From the NCBI RefSeq assembly GCF_017815135.1, contig NZ_JAGJCF010000016.1, positions 1-64,000 of the forward strand: a stretch of 64,000 nt of DNA. Reading direction: 5' to 3'. The notes beneath the pieces were generated by a model. It saw only the letters and a list, made by a program, of their open reading frames with translations. It was not told the origin of the DNA and did not search any database. A program made the position numbers and the translations under genes. The DNA is from Jiella mangrovi (GTDB lineage: Bacteria > Pseudomonadota > Alphaproteobacteria > Rhizobiales > Rhizobiaceae). This document shows, one piece after another, positions 54,720-61,770 of this stretch (its first letter is position 1; every line of letters begins with the position of its first letter).

Positions 54720-56905
54720 CCAGCGCGGCGACGACCTCCGACACGAAAGCCCAGACCACGGCCAGGGAGCGGCGCGAGCGCCCCTCGACTTTCGCCCTGA
54801 TCCTCAACAACCGGCTTGCGGCGGCGGGCCTCGTCGTTCTCGGCCTCATCGTCGTCACAGCCTTGGCGGCCCCCATCCTGCCGCTCGCAGATCCGAACGC
54901 GACCGATCCGGCGAGCCGCCTCGCGCCGCTGTTTTCCGAAAATCATCTTCTCGGCACCGACGCGCTCGGCCGCGACATGCTCTCCCGTCTCGTCTGGGGA
55001 ACGCGGGTCTCCCTCGTCGTCGGCTTTTCCGCCTCGTTGATCGCCGCGCTCTTCGGCTCGGCCATCGGCCTTACCGCCGGCTATGCGGGCGGGCGCACCG
55101 ACCAGATCCTCATGCGGCTGATCGATCTGATGATGGCCTTCCCCTACATTCTTCTGGCGCTCGCCATCGTCGCGATCCTCGGGCCGGGTCTGGTCAACGC
55201 GCTCTATGCGATCGCCATCGTCAACGTGCCGTTCTTCGCCCGCAACATCCGCGGCATCACCGTCGGCCTCGCGCGCCGCGAATTCGTCGACGCCGCCCGC
55301 CTCTCCGGCAAGGGACCGCTGCGGATCCTGTGGTCCGACATCCTGCCCAACGTGCTCCCGACCATCGTCATCACGCTCTCGACCACCGTCGGCTGGATGA
55401 TCCTCGAAACGGCGGGGCTCTCCTTCCTCGGCCTCGGCGCCCAGCCGCCCCAGGCCGATCTCGGCTCGATGCTCGGCGACGGCCGCAAGGTGATGTTCAC
55501 CGCCCCGACCATCTCGCTGGTGCCCGGCCTGATGATTTTTCTCATCGTCATGAGCATCAACCTGATCGGCGACGGAATACGGGATGCGCTCGATCCGCGG
55601 CTGCGGTCGGGGGCTTCGGCGCGGCCGTCGTTTCGCACGAGGGTGGCGAAGGGGCGGGAGACGCCGGCAGGGGATACCGGGCGACAGCCTGGCAAAGCTA
55701 GCGGCAGCGTTCACCCCCCTCTGCCTGCCGGCATCTCCCCCACAAGGGGGGAGATCGATAGGACGGAGACGTCGGCGGCAGCTGATCTCCCCCCTTGTGG
55801 GGGAGATGCCCGGCAGGGCAGAGGGGGGTCGTCGCGAAGCGACAAGGACGACCAATCTGTCCACCCCACCCTCGCCGTCCGCGGCCTCGAAACCCAGTTC
55901 CACATTGGCCAATCGGTCTACCGCGCCTCAAATGGCGTCGACCTGACCATCCGCCCCGGCGAATGCCTCGGCCTCGTCGGCGAGTCCGGCTCCGGCAAGT
56001 CGGTGACGGCGATGAGCATCATGGGGCTCGTCCCCTCGCCCCCGGGCGTCATTGCCGGCGGGCGTATCGGCTTCAAGGGCGAGGACCTCACTGACGCCAG
56101 CAACGCCCGCATCCGGCAGCTGCGCGGCGGCGCCGTCAGCCATGTGTTCCAGGACCCGCTGGCGACTCTCCACCCGCTGTTTTCCGTCGGCGACCAGATC
56201 GTCGAGGCGATCAGAGCTCATCAATCGCTATCGACGCGCGAGGCCGACGCGAAGGCCCGCGACCTCCTCGATCTCGTGCGCGTGCCCAATGCCGCCCAGC
56301 GGATGAAGGCCCTGCCGCACGAGCTGTCCGGCGGCCTGAGGCAGCGGGTCTCGATCGCCATGGCGCTCGCCAACGACCCGGAGCTGATCATCGCCGACGA
56401 GCCGACGACGGCCCTCGACGTGACCGTGCAGGCAGAGGTTCTGCGGCTCCTCGACGGTCTTCGGCGCGACCGCAACACCGCCGTCCTGTTCATCACCCAT
56501 GATTTCGGCGTCGTCTCGGAAATCGCCGACCGGGTCGCGGTGATGTATGCTGGCCGCATCGTCGAGACCGGCCCGACGGCGGAAATCCTCACCCGACCCG
56601 CCCATCCCTATACGCGCATGCTGATCGACTGCGTGCCGGTGATGGGGGAGCCCGGACGCCGCCTCGACGCCGTGCCCGGCCGGCCACCGGCGGTGAACCG
56701 TCTGCCCGCCGGCTGCGCATTTGCCGACCGCTGCCCGCGTGTCGAGAGCGACTGCCGCAGGGGCGAAATCCCGCTGGAGGAAAAGCGCGGCAATCTTGAA
56801 GCGCGCTGCCTGCATCCGCTGGAGGCCGGCGAAGCCCTTTCCGGCGATGTGCGAACGGCCGCGACGACGTCGGATGGCACCCCTCGACACGGCAGATCGG
56901 CATGA
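54716..56905 (+). CDS. Permease-ATPase fusion: DppC-type permease joined to DppD-type ATP-binding domain
   Basis: 729 residues in one open frame. Residues 1 to about 297 are a DppC permease: HLLGTDALGRDMLSRLVWGT, EAA loop FVDAARLSGKGPLRILWSDI, and the usual closing DGIRDALDPRLR. The normal stop after that block is missing. A linker of about 85 residues follows, largely encoded by two family A palindromic repeats (55714-55756 and 55784-55828, residues about 333-347 and 356-371). Then comes a DppD ATPase: Walker A GESGSGKS (422-429), LSGGLRQR, Walker B LIIADEPTTALD and the oligo_HPY cysteines (AGCAFADRCPRVESDC). The two parts are normally separate proteins. Function of the fusion is plausible because they contact each other in the complex; a sequencing slip restoring the frame cannot be excluded. 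Confidence 0.85.
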   Translation: MTSAATTSDTKAQTTARERRERPSTFALILNNRLAAAGLVVLGLIVVTALAAPILPLADPNATDPASRLAPLFSENHLLGTDALGRDMLSRLVWGTRVSLVVGFSASLIAALFGSAIGLTAGYAGGRTDQILMRLIDLMMAFPYILLALAIVAILGPGLVNALYAIAIVNVPFFARNIRGITVGLARREFVDAARLSGKGPLRILWSDILPNVLPTIVITLSTTVGWMILETAGLSFLGLGAQPPQADLGSMLGDGRKVMFTAPTISLVPGLMIFLIVMSINLIGDGIRDALDPRLRSGASARPSFRTRVAKGRETPAGDTGRQPGKASGSVHPPLPAGISPTRGEIDRTETSAAADLPPCGGDARQGRGGSSRSDKDDQSVHPTLAVRGLETQFHIGQSVYRASNGVDLTIRPGECLGLVGESGSGKSVTAMSIMGLVPSPPGVIAGGRIGFKGEDLTDASNARIRQLRGGAVSHVFQDPLATLHPLFSVGDQIVEAIRAHQSLSTREADAKARDLLDLVRVPNAAQRMKALPHELSGGLRQRVSIAMALANDPELIIADEPTTALDVTVQAEVLRLLDGLRRDRNTAVLFITHDFGVVSEIADRVAVMYAGRIVETGPTAEILTRPAHPYTRMLIDCVPVMGEPGRRLDAVPGRPPAVNRLPAGCAFADRCPRVESDCRRGEIPLEEKRGNLEARCLHPLEAGEALSGDVRTAATTSDGTPRHGRSA
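55714..55828. repeat. Inverted pair of family A palindromic repeats, translated as fusion linker
   Basis: Copy 55714-55756 (minus orientation) and copy 55784-55828 (plus orientation) are separated by 27 bases. They are read as HPPLPAGISPTRGEID and ADLPPCGGDARQGRGGSS inside the permease-ATPase protein. Confidence 0.88.
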
Positions 56906-57888
56906 ACACCTCCCCCGACCCGTCCCTCATCGAAATCCGCAATCTTGCCCGAACATTCGGTGGCGGCCGCTCGCTCTTCGGCACGAAGAAGCCGGAGCTG
57001 ACGGCGGTGCGCGGGGTCTCTCTGGACCTTGAAAAGGGCGAGACGCTGGGCGTCGTCGGCGAATCCGGCTGCGGCAAGTCCACCCTCGCCCGCATGCTGG
57101 TCGGCCTCGACACCCCGTCGCGCGGCACCATCCGCCTGTCCGGCGAAAACCTCACCGACGGCGGCACCAGGGCGCTGGCGCGCAGGGTGCAATACGTCTT
57201 TCAGGATCCGGTCTCCTCCCTCAACCCGCGCCAGACCATCCGCGACATCCTCGAAGCGCCGATGCGCCATCTCCTCGGCCTCGGCAGCAGGGAGCGCAAG
57301 GAGCGGCTGGAAAGGCTGATCGAGGACGTGAACCTTCGGCCGGAATTCCTCGAGCGCTATCCGCATGAGTTCTCCGGCGGTCAGGCCCAGCGCATCGGCA
57401 TCGCCCGGGCGCTCGCCGCAGAGCCCGCCGTCGTCGTCCTCGACGAGCCGGTCTCGGCCCTCGACGTCTCGGTACAGGCGCAGGTTCTGAACCTCCTCGA
57501 CCGGCTGAAACGCGAGCGCGGCCTCACCTATGTCTTCATCAGCCACGACCTCGCCGTCGTCGAAAGCGTCGCGACGCGGGTGGCGGTGATGTATTTCGGC
57601 GAGATCGTCGAGACCGCCCCGGCGCGCGAGATGTTCCGGGCGCCGCTGCACCCCTATACCAAGCTCCTGATCGACTCCGCCCCTGTCCCGAACCGCAAGC
57701 GGGCGGCAAGCGCCGGAGACAGCGGCGAGCTGCCGGACCCCTATGATCCGCCGCCCGGCTGCCCCTTCGCGCCGCGATGCCCGCGGGCGGACGAGGACTG
57801 CCGCGCGGCGATGCCACGGCTGGAAGCGAAGGATCGCGGCAAGGAGCACCTCGCTGCGTGTTGCCATCCGACACCACGTCGCGCCTGA
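56902..57888 (+). CDS. ABC transporter ATP-binding protein, DppF/GsiA C-half type
   Basis: 328 residues. Walker A GESGCGKST near residue 53, Q-loop YVFQDPVSSLNPRQT, signature FSGGQAQRIGIARAL, Walker B VVVLDEPVSALDVS, H-loop ISHDLAVVE. The oligo_HPY C-terminus has the cysteine block GCPFAPRCPRADEDCRA. It is the second ATPase of the complex with the fused ATPase. ATG 56902 overlaps the upstream stop (ATGA 56902-56905). It ends the operon. Confidence 0.93.
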   Translation: MNTSPDPSLIEIRNLARTFGGGRSLFGTKKPELTAVRGVSLDLEKGETLGVVGESGCGKSTLARMLVGLDTPSRGTIRLSGENLTDGGTRALARRVQYVFQDPVSSLNPRQTIRDILEAPMRHLLGLGSRERKERLERLIEDVNLRPEFLERYPHEFSGGQAQRIGIARALAAEPAVVVLDEPVSALDVSVQAQVLNLLDRLKRERGLTYVFISHDLAVVESVATRVAVMYFGEIVETAPAREMFRAPLHPYTKLLIDSAPVPNRKRAASAGDSGELPDPYDPPPGCPFAPRCPRADEDCRAAMPRLEAKDRGKEHLAACCHPTPRRA

Positions 57889-58007
57889 GTTGTCTCCGTT
57901 TGCCAATCACACCTAATACCACCTCTTAAAGTTGTGATTTGATATTCTTTCCTGCCTAAATTATCAGACGCGTGGGGCTGAAGTCGATCGAACCGGGAGG
58001 TTTACGC
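57889..58007 (+). promoter_or_regulatory. AT-rich leader upstream of the three-gene glycosidase/lipase cassette
   Basis: A short AT-rich stretch (TTGTGATTTGATATTC, then TGCCTAAATTATCAG, about 57930-57965) stands out from the GC-rich flanks and probably contains the promoter. GGGAGG lies seven bases before ATG 58008. Exact -35/-10 assignment is not secure. Confidence 0.4.
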
Positions 58008-58556
58008 ATGGCCGTGCTGTCAGCATTCGAGATTCTCGCCGAAACTCTCGTACCCGATGGCCTCCTGCCGCCTGGCGCGAGCAACCCGGTCATCATCCAG
58101 GGCTACTGGGTGCAGATTTCCGTTGCACAGGGCTATTCATCGGCGAATTTCAATCTCATTTTTCAGGAGACGACCGACTTCGATCAGGGCATTGGCAAGA
58201 AAGCTCTGAACGCCCAGATCATCGACGCCAAAGGCGAGGCCAACGTCTATCCACAGTCGTCGTTTTTCGCTTCGACCGGACGCGGCTTCCTCGGCCAGAC
58301 GATCGTGGCGAACCAGACGCTGATCTTCGGCGTCCAGGCGCTTCCTTTCTCGCGCGGCGAGGAACTCGCCGCAATCCCTCAGAACGGTACCGGATGGCGC
58401 GGGACGGTGCGCATCGAAGGTCAGCAGCCAGGCTCGCTCATCGCGACGCCGACACAGCGGCTCATCTACTACCGCCAGAAGGACACGACCTTTTCGGACT
58501 TCGTCGATGCAACGGTCTACCCGGTTCCGACTGTTAGCGGCACGACGCAGATCTGA
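58008..58556 (+). CDS. Hypothetical protein, first gene of glycosidase/lipase cassette
   Basis: 182 residues from ATG 58008 with strong GGGAGG site; the open frame begins 12 codons earlier without one. I do not recognise the family. The sequence is rich in beta-branched and aromatic residues (PVIIQGYWVQISVAQGYSSA; TLIFGVQALPFSRGEELAAI; LIYYRQKDTTF), suggesting a beta-sandwich. There is no signal peptide, membrane segment, cysteine or repeat. It overlaps the GH18-like gene by one base (TGATG), so the products are likely made together and may interact. Confidence 0.65.
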   Translation: MAVLSAFEILAETLVPDGLLPPGASNPVIIQGYWVQISVAQGYSSANFNLIFQETTDFDQGIGKKALNAQIIDAKGEANVYPQSSFFASTGRGFLGQTIVANQTLIFGVQALPFSRGEELAAIPQNGTGWRGTVRIEGQQPGSLIATPTQRLIYYRQKDTTFSDFVDATVYPVPTVSGTTQI

Positions 58557-59356
58557 TGGCGAAGGAACAATTCACCGCCTTCTGGCTGGGTTACCGGCCG
58601 TCCGGCCCCGGCAAGGCGCCGCCCCTTCAGGCGACGCCGGATTACATCGACGTTCTCGTCCTTGCCTTCTCCAACATCTTCCCAGGCAATACAACCTGCG
58701 AAGGTTTTCTGCAGAAGTCGCACACGGCCGATGAACTGCATGCCGGCATCGCTTCCCTCCGCCAGTCGAACCCGAACACGAAGATCCTCCTGTCGATCCA
58801 GGGCACGCCACAGCCTCCGGTCGGCTGGAATACCGGCATCACCGATCCACAGGCCTTCGGCGGATGGCTCGGATACATCATTGACACGTGGAATCTCGAC
58901 GGATTCGACGTCGACAACGAAGACCTCGACAGCTTTCCGGGCCAGCAATTCGTCGATGCGGTGATCGGCATGCGCAAAGCGATGCCACAGGCGATCATCA
59001 CGCTCGACACATACAAGTTCGATCGCGACAAGGAGGTCATCAAGGAGCTCGCGCCCTATCTCACGAGCATCAATACGATCGCATATTTCCTCGACTACGA
59101 CGACATGACGTCGCTCGTCGAGCAGTATGCGACCGTCATCGATCACGCGAAGATTTCCATCGGCGTCAAATCCGCCGAGGTCGGCCCGATCAGCCAGGGA
59201 ACCTCGGTGGACGATACGGCGAAACTCTGTACGTTCGAACCCTCGCAAGGCAGCAAGCTCGGCATGACGCTCTGGGACCTCAGTGAGGACATTACGAGCG
59301 TCACGGGCAAGCCGGACGGCACCTGGACGCGAACGATCCACGAGCATCTGCCATGA
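58556..59356 (+). CDS. Glycoside hydrolase family 18-like protein (endo-N-acetylglucosaminidase/chitinase fold)
   Basis: 266 residues. The GH18 catalytic motif DGFDVDNE (115-122) is intact, with E122 as acid/base. Other barrel strands are DVLVLAFSN (33-41), KILLSIQG (76-83) and LGMTLWDLSED near the C-terminus, where the WDLS block matches the substrate-binding tryptophan of the family. It is short for a chitinase and nearer to single-domain endo-beta-N-acetylglucosaminidases. No signal peptide is visible, which is unusual for a GH18. The gene is coupled on both sides (TGATG before, ATGA after). Confidence 0.8.
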   Translation: MAKEQFTAFWLGYRPSGPGKAPPLQATPDYIDVLVLAFSNIFPGNTTCEGFLQKSHTADELHAGIASLRQSNPNTKILLSIQGTPQPPVGWNTGITDPQAFGGWLGYIIDTWNLDGFDVDNEDLDSFPGQQFVDAVIGMRKAMPQAIITLDTYKFDRDKEVIKELAPYLTSINTIAYFLDYDDMTSLVEQYATVIDHAKISIGVKSAEVGPISQGTSVDDTAKLCTFEPSQGSKLGMTLWDLSEDITSVTGKPDGTWTRTIHEHLP

Positions 59357-60351
59357 CGAGCGCGGCGGCAGCCGTCGACGACGCGCAGCTGATGACCCTT
59401 GCCGGCATCGCCTATGGCGATCCGGCGCGCATTGCCGGATATCTCGCCGAGGCCACCGTGCTCGATGGGGCATGGTCGCTCGGCTGGCTTCCGGTTCCGC
59501 CCGATCCGCCGGTGAACTTTGCTTTCGCGGCACGCAACATGGAAGCGGACGTCGCCGTCGTCGCCATTCGCGGCACCTATCCCAACCCCCTGTCGCCCGC
59601 CTACTGGTCGGACGCATCGCAGGACAGCCCCTTCGGCCCGATGAGCCCCTGGCCCGGCTCGGGCGATGCCAAGATCGGCGGTGGAACGGCGGCCGGCCTC
59701 AAGGGGCTTCTCGAATTGACGGACGGCAGCGGCGCGGCGCTGCAATCCTTTGTCGGATCGCTCCCGCCCTCGACCACCCTTGTAGTGACAGGCCACAGCC
59801 TCGGTGGCACCCTGGCGCCCGTCCTGGCGCTCATACTCGCAGAGACCTTCCAGGATCGCCCCGTCGCCGCGACGAGCTATGCCGGCATGACGCCCGGAAA
59901 CGCGGCCTTCGCGGCGCTCTTCGGGCCGGGATCGCGCCTCGATGGCAAGGTCCGCCGGGTGTACAACACACTCGATACGGTCGCCTATGGCTGGGACGCC
60001 GTCCTACAAACGCGCGGGTTCTACGATCCCGCGCCGAAGGGCGGCGCGGTCGTCGATGCCTTCCTGCTGGCGACTGCCGCCCGGCTCGATGCCGGCGGCT
60101 ATGACTACGGCGCTGTCGGGACGCCTGTTCCGCTCGAGGGCACCCTTCGCCCCGAACAGCCAGACTGCACGCTGATCGCCTACATGCTGGAGAACCTCCA
60201 CCAGCACCTGCCGGACACCTATCTGGCGCTGCTCGGTGCCCCGCCTCTGCCCTTCTCGATCCTGTTCGGAACGATCGTGGCGGACAAGCCGGCCACTGAA
60301 CTGGCGAGGGCCGAAACGGGATTGCCCGTCGCTTACGCGAGCACCGCCTGA
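59353..60351 (+). CDS. Class 3 lipase family protein
   Basis: 332 residues, alpha/beta-hydrolase of the lipase 3 type. The nucleophile elbow is GHSLGG (147-152, S149) within TTLVVTGHSLGGTLAPVLAL. An upstream strand VAVVAIRGTYPNP supplies the oxyanion region, and VYNTLDTVAYGWD probably contributes the catalytic aspartate. No signal peptide, membrane anchor or cysteine pair is seen. ATG 59353 overlaps the GH18-like stop. Lipid or ester substrate and cellular location are unknown. Together with the two preceding genes it forms a cassette of predicted polymer- and lipid-degrading enzymes lacking a known export route. Confidence 0.82.
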   Translation: MTSAAAAVDDAQLMTLAGIAYGDPARIAGYLAEATVLDGAWSLGWLPVPPDPPVNFAFAARNMEADVAVVAIRGTYPNPLSPAYWSDASQDSPFGPMSPWPGSGDAKIGGGTAAGLKGLLELTDGSGAALQSFVGSLPPSTTLVVTGHSLGGTLAPVLALILAETFQDRPVAATSYAGMTPGNAAFAALFGPGSRLDGKVRRVYNTLDTVAYGWDAVLQTRGFYDPAPKGGAVVDAFLLATAARLDAGGYDYGAVGTPVPLEGTLRPEQPDCTLIAYMLENLHQHLPDTYLALLGAPPLPFSILFGTIVADKPATELARAETGLPVAYASTA

Positions 60352-60376
60352 CGTCGGCGTTCACGCAAGAAGACCT

Positions 60377-60394
60377 GTGGGCGGCCCCGCCCAC
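60377..60394. terminator. Weak hairpin between convergent lipase and TRAP genes
   Basis: GTGGGCGG / CCGCCCAC stem of 8 bp with a two-base loop, no T-run. It is the only candidate transcription end in this 91-base convergent gap. Confidence 0.3.
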
Positions 60395-60442
60395 CCCTGG
60401 TAAGAGGTGCGGGCGACGCCGGCAGCCAGCCGGTCGGTTCGA

Positions 60443-61549
60443 TCACAGAGCGCCGCTGCGCTGCTGGATCATCATGAAGGTGTCGAAGTTGTATTCGGCG
60501 AGCTGCTCCCAGAGATAGCTCTCGCCGCGAAACTTGGTCTGGCTGTCATAGAGCGCCTTGAAGGTTTCGTTCTTCGCCGCGATGTCGTTCAAGACCTCCT
60601 TGGAGGCCTTGAAGCTCGCCTGCATGATCTCCTGGCTGAACGGGCGCAGCTGCGCCCCCTCGCCGACGAGGCGCTTGATCGCCTTCGGGTTCTCCCAGTC
60701 ATAGGTGGCGAGCATGTGGCCGTTGGCCGCCGCGCAGGCGGCCTTGAGGATCGCCTGATAGGGCTTCGGCAAGCCGTTCCACTTGTCGAGATTGAACATC
60801 GCATGGGTCGCGGCGCCGCCTTCCCACCAGGCGGGATAATAGTAGTAGGGCGCGACCTTCACGAAGCCGAGCTTCTCGTCGTCATAGGGGCCGACGAACT
60901 CGACCGCGTCGAGGGTGCCCTTTTCCAGCGCGGCGTAGATGTCGCCGGCGGGGATCTGCTGGGGCACGACGCCGAGCTTGGCCATCACCTGGCCGGCGAG
61001 GCCCGCGATGCGCATCTTCAGCCCCTTCATGTCGTCGAGGGAGTTGATTTCCTTGCGGTACCAGCCGCCCATCTGGGCCCCGGTATTGCCGGCCGGCCGG
61101 GCGAAGATGCCCTGCTTTTCGAAGAATTTGTCGAGCAGCTCGTTGCCGCCGCCGACGTCGAACCAGGCGTTCTGCTGGCGGGCGTTCAGCATGAAGGGCA
61201 CCGTCGTGCCGAAGGCGAAGGACGGGTCCTTGCCGACGTAGTAATACGAAGCGGTATGACCCATTTCGACCGTGTCGCCCTGCACAGCGTCTAGCACCTG
61301 ACCGCCGGGGACGATCTCGCCGGCCGCAAAAGGCTGGATCTCGAACTGGCCGTCAGTCATCTCCTTCACGTAGTTCGAGATATATTCCGCTGCGCCGAAG
61401 AGCGCCGGCAGCGAGCGCGGGAAGGACGAGACGCAGCGCCACTGAAGATTCGGCTTGTCCTGGGCGATGGCTGGAGCTGCAAGGCTCGAAGCCGCACCGA
61501 GGCCGGCGGCGCCGGTGGCGACACCGCGGATGAATTTGCGTCTGTCCAT
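60443..61549 (-). CDS. TRAP transporter solute-binding protein (TakP-like, Tat signal)
   Basis: 368 residues from ATG 61549. A Tat signal MDRRKFIRGVATGAAGLGAA runs to APAIAQ. The DctP fold includes QWRCVSSFPRSLPALFGAAE, GEIVPGGQVLDAVQGDTVEM, MGGWYRKEINSLDDMKGLKM and the ALEKGTLDAVEFVGPYDDEK block. The sequence resembles the alpha-keto acid-binding TakP group, in which a conserved arginine and glutamine bind a 2-oxo acid. No DctQ/DctM genes follow in the window on this strand (the next gene on the left is convergent), so it is an orphan binding protein here. Confidence 0.88.
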   Translation of the reverse strand: MDRRKFIRGVATGAAGLGAASSLAAPAIAQDKPNLQWRCVSSFPRSLPALFGAAEYISNYVKEMTDGQFEIQPFAAGEIVPGGQVLDAVQGDTVEMGHTASYYYVGKDPSFAFGTTVPFMLNARQQNAWFDVGGGNELLDKFFEKQGIFARPAGNTGAQMGGWYRKEINSLDDMKGLKMRIAGLAGQVMAKLGVVPQQIPAGDIYAALEKGTLDAVEFVGPYDDEKLGFVKVAPYYYYPAWWEGGAATHAMFNLDKWNGLPKPYQAILKAACAAANGHMLATYDWENPKAIKRLVGEGAQLRPFSQEIMQASFKASKEVLNDIAAKNETFKALYDSQTKFRGESYLWEQLAEYNFDTFMMIQQRSGAL

Positions 61550-61770
61550 GGAACTCTTTCCTACAAAACCGGCGCCGCCCACGAGGCAGCGCCCTGAAGC
61601 TCGTCGTCGGTCCGAAGCCGGACCGGTTGGCGGCGGGACCATAGGCCTGGCTGACGAAAATGCAACAGTTTGACGATGGTACCGGATCGCGTCGATCTGG
61701 AGGCAATTATGTCATCTCCGTGTCATCTGCCCCGCCTAGTCGCCGCGCAGTGACAGGGGGACAGATTCAC
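61550..61770. other. Divergent intergenic region between TRAP binding protein and autotransporter genes
   Basis: About 220 bases containing both promoters. AGGGGG at 61754-61760 region precedes ATG 61771 by about 11 bases. No operator recognised. Confidence 0.4.
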
